13,702 bases of DNA from contig DIYE01000312.1 in the NCBI GenBank assembly GCA_002428885.1, forward strand, positions 13,811 through 27,512. Direction: 5' to 3'. Positions 1 to 7,146 of the stretch are shown here, in pieces. The stretch is from Alphaproteobacteria bacterium UBA6062. GTDB lineage: Bacteria > Pseudomonadota > Alphaproteobacteria > Sneathiellales > Sneathiellaceae. The notes under the pieces are model-generated. The model was not told the origin of the DNA and ran no database searches. It saw only the letters and a program-made list of their open reading frames with translations. Both the position numbers and the translations under genes were made by a program. How positions within the stretch are numbered: position 1 is the first letter of the stretch; each line of letters opens with the position of its first letter.

Positions 1-523
1 AAAGATGAATTCCCTGGTGGATGCCAAGATCATCGACAAGCTGTACGAAGCCAGCAATGCCGGTGTCGATATTCGGCTGATCGTTCGGGGTATCTGTTGC
101 CTCCGGCCCGGCATTCCGGGGTTATCCGAAAATATCCATGTCCGCAGTATTGTCGGCCGTTTTCTGGAGCATTCCCGGATTGTCTGCTTTGGCAACGGGA
201 AGGAAATGCCGTCTGCCGATGCAAAAGTCTTTATGACATCCGCGGACTGGATGCCCCGTAACTTTGACCGGCGTATTGAAACGCTGGTTCCCGTGACCAA
301 CGAGACAGTTCACCGTCAGGTATTGGATCAGATCATGGTTGCATGTCTCAAAGACACGCAGCAATGCTGGGTTTTACAGCCGGACGGGGAATATATGCGT
401 CATCCGGAAACCAAGAAACCTTTCTCATCCCATAATTATTTTTTGACTAATCCTTCTTTATCTGGCCGAGGAAAAGCTTTAAAGGTGAATAACCCGGTTC
501 CGAAGCTGATCCCACCGAGTTAG
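1..523 (+). CDS. ppk1: Polyphosphate kinase 1, C-terminal part (5' end outside window)
   Basis: Polyphosphate kinase reversibly moves the terminal phosphate of ATP onto polyphosphate through a phosphohistidine intermediate. Only the last 173 or so codons are present, so the N-terminal domains and the autophosphorylated histidine lie to the left of the window. Visible family motifs are IVRGICCLRPGI, then SIVGRFLEHSRI, then TSADWMPRNFDRR. The His of LEHSRI (codon at 170-172) matches the second conserved active-site histidine of the family. The end (FLTNPSLSGRGKAL and a short tail) looks like a normal alphaproteobacterial PPK1 terminus. The ATG at 5 is an internal Met, since the frame is open to the window edge. 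The gene ends in TAG, 51 nt before ppx. Recognition is by motif memory, not by a search. Confidence 0.95.
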   Translation, partial: KMNSLVDAKIIDKLYEASNAGVDIRLIVRGICCLRPGIPGLSENIHVRSIVGRFLEHSRIVCFGNGKEMPSADAKVFMTSADWMPRNFDRRIETLVPVTNETVHRQVLDQIMVACLKDTQQCWVLQPDGEYMRHPETKKPFSSHNYFLTNPSLSGRGKALKVNNPVPKLIPPS

Positions 524-574
524 GGATGTCTTCAGGCAGACCGGTGCGGGACGCAACAACCAAAGAGTAGATTA

Positions 575-2101
575 GTGCAGGATATTGTTGACAGTCGAGA
601 CCGAAGCCTGGATCCGGAAGTCAAATCTTCCAAGAAACTGACTGCTGTTATTGATATCGGATCGAACTCGGTTCGTCTGGTTGTGTTTGACGGACCGTCG
701 CGGGTACCGCTCCCGAAATTTAATGAAAAAGTCCTGTGTGGCCTGGGGCGTGATCTTGGCCATTCCCAACTTTTGGGGCAGGACGCGATGGACAAGGCCA
801 TGGCAGCGCTTCGCCGATATGCTGCCCTTGTCAGTCAGATGGGCATTGACCGTGTCCTGGTTGCGGCCACGGCAGCGGTCCGTGAAGCGGATAACGGTTC
901 GGAATTTGTTGCGGATGTGGAACAGGAATGCGATCTCAATGTGCAGGTCCTGAGCGGCAAACAGGAAGCCCGCTACGCTGGCCTCGGGGTTCTGTCCGGC
1001 ATGCCTTATGCCCGCGGACTGGTTGGTGACCTGGGCGGCGGTAGTCTTGAACTGGTAAAGGTTGAAGATCACCGGATCGGTAACACGGTTACGCTGCCGT
1101 TGGGAGCCTTGCGCTTATCCCGTATGGGCATGAATGACGAGGAACTCAGAACTTATTTAAAGGACCAGTTCGAACAGGTGGACTGGCTGCCGGAAATGCA
1201 GGGGCGCAATTTCTATGTTGTGGGCGGTGCCTGGCGGACATTGGCGCGCTACCACATTTCCAAAACCGGCCACTCCTTGAACATCATCCATAACTACAAA
1301 CTGTCTCACGCCAAAATGCGCGATATGATCCGCGAAGTGATGGCCAGGAGCGATCAGGAGCTTCGTTCTGTTCCATTGGTTTCCAATTCCCGTGTTGGCA
1401 CCATGCGGACGGCAGCTATTATTATGGATGAGTTGTTTGACCGGATTGATCCCAAGAATGTGGTCTTTTCCGCTAACGGATTGCGTGAGGGAATGTTGTT
1501 TTCCGAGCTTAAAAAACCGGTCCGCAAGCGGGACCCGCTTTTGGAAGCCTGTCGGGATATGGCTGCAAGAGAAGGACGGTTCGCGGAGCATGGCGAGGAA
1601 ATCTTTGACTGGATGCGGGATGCTTTTTCTCATATCAGTGAAAAAGGGCAGCGACTGGCTCTCGCTTCGGCAACCCTGTCGGATATTGCCTGGTCCATGA
1701 ACACGGACTACAGGGCACCGCAGGCTTTCAGGCGGATTTTCAGGGCACCCTTCAGCGGTATCGGTCATAAAGGACGGGCGATCGTTGCCTTGGCTGTCTA
1801 TACAAGATATCGCGGAAATCTGGACGGGCATGCGCCCGAAGACGGACTGGCTTTGGTGTCTGAGGAAGAGAAGGGGCATGCGCTGAGCCTTGGTCTCGCC
1901 CTTCGACTGTCTCATTCCGTGAGCGGCGGAACCATTGGATTGCTGCCACAAACCGGTCTGACCAAGGAGAAGGGTAAAATCGTCCTGTCTTTGCCCGAAG
2001 AGTTATCGGTCTTAACGGGTGTTCATGTGGAGAGCCGCCTTGCCGCTCTTGCTAAAAGCCTCGGTCGGGAGCCTGAAATCCGGATTATGAAAGATCAATA
2101 A
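575..2101 (+). CDS. ppx: Exopolyphosphatase, Ppx/GppA family
   Basis: This 508-residue protein should release phosphate from the ends of polyphosphate; GppA-like pppGpp hydrolysis is a less likely alternative. The N-terminal half has the actin-like ATPase fold signatures. The first phosphate loop is VIDIGSNSVRL (Asp27, Gly29, Ser30, Asn31). GKQEAR contains Glu131, the likely equivalent of the E. coli Ppx catalytic Glu. The second loop is GDLGGGS (residues 151-157). The C-terminal part from about residue 330 fits the HD-like domain of long Ppx proteins. The start is GTG: no ATG, GTG, TTG or CTG lies in frame between the ppk1 stop and this codon. A weak AAAGAG at 562-567 precedes it. Its place 51 nt after ppk1 implies cotranscription of polyphosphate synthesis and degradation. 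The last 17 bp overlap the end of convergent rnd. Confidence 0.93.
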   Translation: MQDIVDSRDRSLDPEVKSSKKLTAVIDIGSNSVRLVVFDGPSRVPLPKFNEKVLCGLGRDLGHSQLLGQDAMDKAMAALRRYAALVSQMGIDRVLVAATAAVREADNGSEFVADVEQECDLNVQVLSGKQEARYAGLGVLSGMPYARGLVGDLGGGSLELVKVEDHRIGNTVTLPLGALRLSRMGMNDEELRTYLKDQFEQVDWLPEMQGRNFYVVGGAWRTLARYHISKTGHSLNIIHNYKLSHAKMRDMIREVMARSDQELRSVPLVSNSRVGTMRTAAIIMDELFDRIDPKNVVFSANGLREGMLFSELKKPVRKRDPLLEACRDMAAREGRFAEHGEEIFDWMRDAFSHISEKGQRLALASATLSDIAWSMNTDYRAPQAFRRIFRAPFSGIGHKGRAIVALAVYTRYRGNLDGHAPEDGLALVSEEEKGHALSLGLALRLSHSVSGGTIGLLPQTGLTKEKGKIVLSLPEELSVLTGVHVESRLAALAKSLGREPEIRIMKDQ

Positions 2102-3236
2102 TCCGGATACGGTTATTTTCGGCGGTGAAGGCGATCTTTCCTTCTTTCAGAGCAAGGGCGTGTTGTCCGAAAACTTCATAACGCCAGCCTTTCAGTGCGG
2201 GGATATCGGCATTGCTATCGGCGGCGATCTTTTCCAGATCCTGACTGTTGCAGATCAGTTTCTGGGCGACACCGGCTTCCTCGCAACGGCTTTTCAGAAG
2301 GACCTTTAGCAGATCCATCAATGGTCCGAGACCTTTTGGCGGTGGCGTCTTTTGCGGAACGGAGGGGCATTGATCATCCGGCAATTCCTGTCCTTTGCGG
2401 ATGGCCGCCAGCAGGCCGGCGCCCATCTTTCCTTCCGCAAATTTCTTGCCGATCCCTCTTACATGCGACAGTTTCTCAGCATCTTTTGGGGGATTTGAAG
2501 CGATTTCCAGCAAAGCTTCATCCCGCAATATCCGGCTTCTTGGAATATCCTGGTAATGTGCCTGCTCTTCCCGCCAGGCAGCAATCGCCTGTAAGATAGC
2601 AAAAAAGCGAGGTTTGTTGCTTCTGGCTTTTATTCTTTTCCAGGCGTTCTCGGGTGGTATGAAATAGGTTTCCGGCGATTCCAGAATGGCCATTTCCGAT
2701 GTCAGCCAGTGGGATCGACCTGACTTTTCAAGTTGTTTCCTGAGATATTTATAGACTTTACGAAGATGGGTTACATCCGCTTCGGCATACTTTAACTGCC
2801 GTTCTGTCAGCGGCCGTCTTGACCAGTCGGTAAAGCGGGAAGATTTATCAATCCCTTTTCCGGTGATTTTGGTGACCAGCGTGTCATAGCCAACGGACTC
2901 GCCAAACCCGCAAACCATGGCGGCCACCTGGGTATCAAAGATCGGCATGGGAACAGAACCGGACAGATGGTGGAAAATCTCAAGATCCTGACGACCGGCA
3001 TGAAAGACTTTCAGAACATCTTCATTCTGAAGAAGTTGAAAAAGCGGTGCCAGATCCATTCCATCTGCGAGGGGATCAATAATAGCAGATTCATCATCGC
3101 TAGCGATTTGTACGAGGCAGAGTTCTGGCCAGAAGGTATTTTCCCTTAAGAATTCCGTATCAATGGTGATATAGGGATGAGAAGATAGACGATTACATAA
3201 ATCGGAAAGCGCTTCTGTCGATGTCACAATCTGCAT
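2085..3236 (-). CDS. rnd: Ribonuclease D
   Basis: RNase D is a 3'-to-5' exoribonuclease of the DEDD family that trims tRNA precursors and other structured RNAs in the cytoplasm. At 383 residues it has the normal family length. All acidic metal ligands are visible: Asp26 and Glu28 in ITIDTEF (Exo I), Asp84 in HAGRQDLE (Exo II), and Tyr150 with Asp154 in YAEAD (Exo III), which marks the DEDDy subtype. An HRDC-type helical region follows at about residues 198-265 (AAWREEQAHYQDIPRSRIL), as expected for nucleic-acid binding. The ATG is preceded by a purine stretch (GAAAAGAG) at suitable distance. It is divergent from aspS across 205 bp and converges on ppx with a 17-bp overlap, so no terminator fits between those two genes. 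Confidence 0.96.
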   Translation of the reverse strand: MQIVTSTEALSDLCNRLSSHPYITIDTEFLRENTFWPELCLVQIASDDESAIIDPLADGMDLAPLFQLLQNEDVLKVFHAGRQDLEIFHHLSGSVPMPIFDTQVAAMVCGFGESVGYDTLVTKITGKGIDKSSRFTDWSRRPLTERQLKYAEADVTHLRKVYKYLRKQLEKSGRSHWLTSEMAILESPETYFIPPENAWKRIKARSNKPRFFAILQAIAAWREEQAHYQDIPRSRILRDEALLEIASNPPKDAEKLSHVRGIGKKFAEGKMGAGLLAAIRKGQELPDDQCPSVPQKTPPPKGLGPLMDLLKVLLKSRCEEAGVAQKLICNSQDLEKIAADSNADIPALKGWRYEVFGQHALALKEGKIAFTAENNRIRIIDLS

Positions 3237-3342
3237 GACTATTATTGCTCTTTTCAGGTCAACCGGACTGCTGGTTTGCTGTTTGCACCGGTAGAATTAC
3301 AGGAAAGCTTAGGGTTTAAGTTAGACTAGTTCATTTTTTCCC

Positions 3343-3364
3343 GCAAAGGAAGGTTGGCCTTTGC
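3343..3364. repeat. Perfect inverted repeat in the rnd-aspS divergent gap
   Basis: GCAAAGG (3343-3349) and CCTTTGC (3358-3364) are exact reverse complements separated by 8 nt. The repeat lies 77 bp before the aspS ATG and about 107 bp before the rnd ATG. A run of six T lies on its left side and AAAAA follows on its right. Neither strand therefore places a U-run after the hairpin, so it is not an intrinsic terminator. It could be an operator or a leader stem. I do not recognise the motif, and a 7-bp repeat can arise by chance. Confidence 0.45.
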
Positions 3365-3441
3365 TCAAAAAGCATGTAAGAGAAGCCTTTTGGTGCCCGC
3401 ACCTGAATTATTGATCCTGATAATCGCTTAAGAGAAACGAG

Positions 3442-5226
3442 ATGCATAGTTATCGTACACATACCTGCGCGGAACTTCGCGACAGTGACGTTGGCAAAAC
3501 CGTTCGCCTTTCAGGCTGGGTCCATAGGAAGCGCGATCATGGTAATCTGCTGTTCGTTGACCTTCGGGATCATTACGGTATCACTCAGTGCGTGATTGAA
3601 ACAGATGTACCGATCTTCAAGCAGGTTGAAGCGGCCCGTTCTGAAAGCGTTATTACAGTGACAGGCAAGGTCGTTGCCCGGAGTGAGGAAACGGTCAATC
3701 CGAACCTGCCGACCGGTAAGGTCGAAATCGATATCGAGGATTTTGCTTTGCAGTCTGCTGCCGAGGATCTTCCCATGCCGGTCTTTGGTGAGCAGGAATA
3801 TCCGGAAGATATCCGACTGCGTCACCGCTATCTGGATTTGCGCCGCGAACGTCTGCATAACAACATCGTTCTGCGCTCCAAGGTTATCGCAGCCTTGCGT
3901 CAGAATATGATCGACCAGGGTTTCATGGAATTCCAGACACCGATCCTGACAGCGTCGTCTCCGGAAGGTGCCCGGGACTTCCTTGTCCCGAGCCGGATGC
4001 ATCCGGGACAGTTCTACGCCCTGCCGCAGGCGCCTCAGCAGTTCAAGCAGCTGGTGATGATGTCCGGTTTCGACCGGTATTTCCAGATTGCGCCCTGCTT
4101 CCGTGATGAAGATGCGCGAGCCGATCGCAGCCCGGGTGAATTTTACCAGCTTGATGTCGAAATGGCTTTTGTAACCCAGGATGACGTCTTTAGCGCTGTT
4201 GAGCCGGTTCTGACGAAAGTGTTCCAGGAATTTGCAGGTGATCGCAAGGTTGAAACGCCTTTCGTTAAAATTCCATTTGACGATGCCATGCTGAAATATG
4301 GTTCCGACAAGCCTGACCTTCGGAATCCGATCTTGCTGTCAGATGTTACCGAAATTTTCCGGGGATCCGGTTTTGGTCTGTTTGCCGGTGCCGTTGAAAA
4401 AGGATCTGTCGTTCGCGCTATCCCGGCTCCGGGAGCTGGTGATCGGGCTCGTAGTTTCTTTGACAAAATGAATGACTGGGCCCGCAAAGAAGGCGCAGGC
4501 GGTCTTGGCTATATCATCTTTAAGGATGGCGAAGCCAAAGGACCGATTGCTAAAAACCTGGATGAAGAGCGGATCGCCAAGATCCAGGAAACTGCCGGCG
4601 TTAAGGATGGTGATGGTATTTTCTTTGCCTGCGGTAAGGAACTGGAAGCGGCTGAGCTTGCCGGTAAAGCCCGGAACATTATCGGTAACGATCTCGGTAT
4701 CTGCGAAAAAGATGTCTTCAAATTCTGCTGGGTGATTGATTTCCCCATGTATGAATATGACGACAAAGAGAAGAAAATCGATTTCAGCCATAATCCGTTC
4801 TCCATGCCACAAGGTGGATTGGAGGCTCTGGAGACCATGGATCCGCTGGATATCAAAGGATACCAGTATGATATCGTCTGTAACGGTATTGAACTGTCGT
4901 CCGGTGCTATCCGGAACCACCGACCTGATATTATGATGAAAGCCTTTGAAATTGCCGGATATGATCTTCAGGTCGTAGAAGACCGTTTCGGCGGCATGCT
5001 GAACGCCTTCAAATATGGCGCGCCGCCCCACGGTGGTATTGCGCCGGGTGTTGACCGGATTGTCATGTTACTGGCAGATGAGCCGAATATTCGGGAGGTT
5101 ATCCTTTTCCCGATGAACCAGCAGGCTCAGGATCTGATGATGCAGGCGCCGGCGCCGGTCCCACCTAAAAATCTGAGAGAACTTCATATCAGGACAGTTC
5201 TTCCGGACCCCAAACCGGAAAGTTGA
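3442..5226 (+). CDS. aspS: Aspartate--tRNA ligase (possibly non-discriminating Asp/Asn type)
   Basis: AspRS charges tRNA-Asp with aspartate; the non-discriminating form also makes Asp-tRNA-Asn for GatCAB. The 594 residues match the long bacterial type. An N-terminal OB-fold anticodon-binding domain (about 1-105) carries SGWVHRKRDHG. The class II core has motif 2, CFRDEDARADRSPGEF (Arg221), and motif 3, GVDRIVML (Arg539). The bacterial GAD insertion lies roughly at 305-415. His33 in RDHG is the residue linked to relaxed tRNA specificity in Pseudomonas AspRS, where the discriminating E. coli enzyme has Leu. The second known determinant position appears to be Glu here, which settles nothing. The start ATG follows GAGAAACGAG, a weak ribosome-binding site. 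Transcription ends at a strong terminator just after the stop. Confidence 0.97.
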   Translation: MHSYRTHTCAELRDSDVGKTVRLSGWVHRKRDHGNLLFVDLRDHYGITQCVIETDVPIFKQVEAARSESVITVTGKVVARSEETVNPNLPTGKVEIDIEDFALQSAAEDLPMPVFGEQEYPEDIRLRHRYLDLRRERLHNNIVLRSKVIAALRQNMIDQGFMEFQTPILTASSPEGARDFLVPSRMHPGQFYALPQAPQQFKQLVMMSGFDRYFQIAPCFRDEDARADRSPGEFYQLDVEMAFVTQDDVFSAVEPVLTKVFQEFAGDRKVETPFVKIPFDDAMLKYGSDKPDLRNPILLSDVTEIFRGSGFGLFAGAVEKGSVVRAIPAPGAGDRARSFFDKMNDWARKEGAGGLGYIIFKDGEAKGPIAKNLDEERIAKIQETAGVKDGDGIFFACGKELEAAELAGKARNIIGNDLGICEKDVFKFCWVIDFPMYEYDDKEKKIDFSHNPFSMPQGGLEALETMDPLDIKGYQYDIVCNGIELSSGAIRNHRPDIMMKAFEIAGYDLQVVEDRFGGMLNAFKYGAPPHGGIAPGVDRIVMLLADEPNIREVILFPMNQQAQDLMMQAPAPVPPKNLRELHIRTVLPDPKPES

Positions 5227-5238
5227 TTATGTAAAAAG

Positions 5239-5267
5239 AAAAGTCCGGGTTTTTATCCGGACTTTTT
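5239..5267 (+). terminator. Intrinsic terminator of aspS
   Basis: A perfect 10-bp stem, AAAAGTCCGG (5239-5248) with CCGGACTTTT (5257-5266), encloses an 8-nt loop and runs into a T tract. It starts 12 nt after the aspS stop codon. This is a textbook rho-independent terminator, and the matching A-run would let it work weakly in reverse. Confidence 0.93.
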
Positions 5268-5347
5268 ATATATTATTATTTGTCTTATTTGCCCTTTCTT
5301 AAGAATTAAAACTCTAGTATCCGGTCTTAAGCAAAAAGGGTAGTACG

Positions 5348-7033
5348 GTGGCCGGCTCAACCAAAATCAATGAACTCCGAGACGACAAGGAACGCTTTGT
5401 CGCCTTTTCCTTTGCAGCAGCTGATCTGTTAATCGAGCTGGACAGCAGTGGTGTGATCTGCTTTTCCTCTGGAGCAGCCAAAGGTATTACCGGTAAAGAC
5501 CTGAGTGAGTTGCAGGGTAAGAAATTCGTCGATATCCTGGATCCGATTGATCAGCGCGTGATCAGCTATCTTCTTGAAAATATGAAGGAAGGTGAGCGGA
5601 TCAGCCCGGTTGCGGCTCGCATGAAAAATACGAATGTAACCGCCGTTGTTGGGGCTTGCAGCCTTCCGCGCACACATGGCCATCTATACCTGACCCTTAA
5701 TGTCACAGGCATGCCGGCAGCCCAGTCTTTATCCGTCAATCGGGATACTGAAACCGGATTGTTGGATAAAAACGATTTTATGACCCTGGCGAATGATCAG
5801 TTATCCATCGCTGCCGAAACGGGCCAGGACCTGGAATTGACACTGCTGCATCTCGATAATCTCGGCGATATGGCCAAGAATACCTCTGAAGATGACATGG
5901 GTGAATTTCTTGGCAAAATGGGTTCCGTCCTGAGAAGTTACTCCTTTGGCGGTGACTCAGCCGGGCGGATCGACGACAACAAATATGGTATCCTGCATAA
6001 TAAATCTTTTGATGAAAAGGTCCTGCAGGACCGGGTAGAGACCTTATCCAATGAGATTGCACCGGGGCATGGTGTGAAGGTTTCCCCTAATACTGTAGAT
6101 TTGGATAAGGGACAGCTTTCCTCGGAAAATGCCAGCCACGCCTTGATGTTCGTGATCAATAGTTTCGTCAATACGGAAGAAGGCAATTTCAATATTGAAA
6201 ATCTGGCGGACGGTCTTCAGGGGCGGATGGAAGCCACCATGAACAGGATCTCCAGCCTGAAAAGTCTGTTTCAGCGGCACCAGTTTAATCTGGTTTATCA
6301 ACCGATCGTCAATCTGATTGACGAGCAGGTGCATCATCATGAAGTCCTGTGCCGTTTCAAGGACGGTGAATCTCCGTTTGAAACGGTTACTTTCGCAGAA
6401 GAAGTTGGCATTATTCTCGACCTGGATCTGGCTGTTTGCAAAAAGTCACTGGATTATCTCAAGGGCTTTAAAGAAAAGGGGGATGAATATCCCAAGATTG
6501 CCATCAATATTTCCGGGCACTCCCTGGAGTCCGACAATTTTATAGATTCTCTACATTCTCTTCTGGGAGATAATCCTGAGCTGCGTCCCTATATTGGTCT
6601 TGAGATTACGGAAAGCAGTCAGGTAAAAGACCTGGTCCGGGCAGAACGAGTTTTGCAGCTTTTCCGCAAGAATGATATTGAAGTCAGCCTTGATGACATG
6701 GGAGCAGGGGCGGCTTCATTCCAATATATTCGGGCATTGACCATTGATCATGTGAAGATTGACGGTGCTTATGTTCGTGATGTTCTCAATAATGAGAAAG
6801 ATGCTGCCATCTTGAAAAGCATGGCGAATCTTTGCCAGGACTTGCGAATCGGAACCATTGCGGAAATGGTGGAAACGCGCGAACAGTCTGATTTCCTGAA
6901 ATCTCTTGGTGTTGACTATGGGCAGGGCTGGTTATTCGGCAAGCCTCAGGACAGTATCGTAACCGCGCGTAAGAAATGGTCTTCTGTTTCGATGGTTGCC
7001 AGACGTAAAGGCGAAAAAACAACCTGGGGATAA
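5348..7033 (+). CDS. PAS / degenerate GGDEF / EAL protein, probable c-di-GMP phosphodiesterase
   Basis: A 561-residue protein with no signal peptide or membrane segment, so probably cytoplasmic. Residues about 14-124 resemble a PAS sensor domain. Residues about 130-275 align with GGDEF (ETGLLDKNDF at the start), but the active-site loop reads RIDDNKYGIL (Arg207 onward) where GGDEF enzymes have RLGGDEF, so cyclase activity is unlikely. The EAL domain (about 300-545) keeps every expected catalytic residue: Glu332 in the EVL variant of EAL, Asn387 in AINIS, Glu419 in EITES, Asp449 and Asp450 in LDDMGAG, Lys470 in VKIDG, Glu506 and Glu509 in AEMVET, and Gln526 in GQGW. It should hydrolyse cyclic-di-GMP. 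GTG start, with AAAAGGG at 5334-5340 as a good ribosome-binding site. It stands alone between two terminators. Its ligand and output are unknown. Confidence 0.88.
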   Translation: MAGSTKINELRDDKERFVAFSFAAADLLIELDSSGVICFSSGAAKGITGKDLSELQGKKFVDILDPIDQRVISYLLENMKEGERISPVAARMKNTNVTAVVGACSLPRTHGHLYLTLNVTGMPAAQSLSVNRDTETGLLDKNDFMTLANDQLSIAAETGQDLELTLLHLDNLGDMAKNTSEDDMGEFLGKMGSVLRSYSFGGDSAGRIDDNKYGILHNKSFDEKVLQDRVETLSNEIAPGHGVKVSPNTVDLDKGQLSSENASHALMFVINSFVNTEEGNFNIENLADGLQGRMEATMNRISSLKSLFQRHQFNLVYQPIVNLIDEQVHHHEVLCRFKDGESPFETVTFAEEVGIILDLDLAVCKKSLDYLKGFKEKGDEYPKIAINISGHSLESDNFIDSLHSLLGDNPELRPYIGLEITESSQVKDLVRAERVLQLFRKNDIEVSLDDMGAGAASFQYIRALTIDHVKIDGAYVRDVLNNEKDAAILKSMANLCQDLRIGTIAEMVETREQSDFLKSLGVDYGQGWLFGKPQDSIVTARKKWSSVSMVARRKGEKTTWG

Positions 7034-7047
7034 GACCCATTAAAAAA

Positions 7048-7081
7048 CGGGGCCAGAACCTGAATAGGCGTCCTGACCCCG
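7048..7081. terminator. Shared bidirectional terminator between the EAL gene and nrdJ
   Basis: CGGGGCCAG (7048-7056) pairs with CTGACCCCG (7073-7081) apart from one mismatch. An inner CCT/AGG stem with a GAAT loop sits inside. Read leftwards, the hairpin is followed by six U (7047-7042), a strong terminator for nrdJ about 66 nt after its stop. Read rightwards it begins 15 nt after the EAL gene's stop and is followed by ACTTTTA, a weaker U-run. Confidence 0.8.
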
Positions 7082-7146
7082 GTACTTTTACCAATTAAGC
7101 GACGTAACAGACAATGTCATCCGATACTGGATGTAAATCCTTGTTT

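Noticed and set aside
1157..1951. 264-codon open frame on the minus strand inside ppx
   Set aside because: It lies wholly antisense to a well-supported gene with clear motifs, and its translation shows no recognisable domain.
3318..3327. Shared 10-mer AAGTTAGACT upstream of aspS (3318-3327) and upstream of the NDUFA12 gene (11246-11255)
   Set aside because: Chance 10-base matches are expected many times in a window this long, and the flanking -35/-10 geometry does not agree between the two sites.
4339..5031. 230-codon open frame on the minus strand inside aspS
   Set aside because: Antisense shadow of a highly conserved gene; no ribosome-binding site or family resemblance.
5298..5331. CTTAAG repeated at 5298-5303 and 5326-5331 before the EAL gene, and TTAA-rich sequence recalling a CtrA site
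   Set aside because: The TTAA spacing is 3 bases, not the 7 of a CtrA box, and the hexamer is short and AT-rich.
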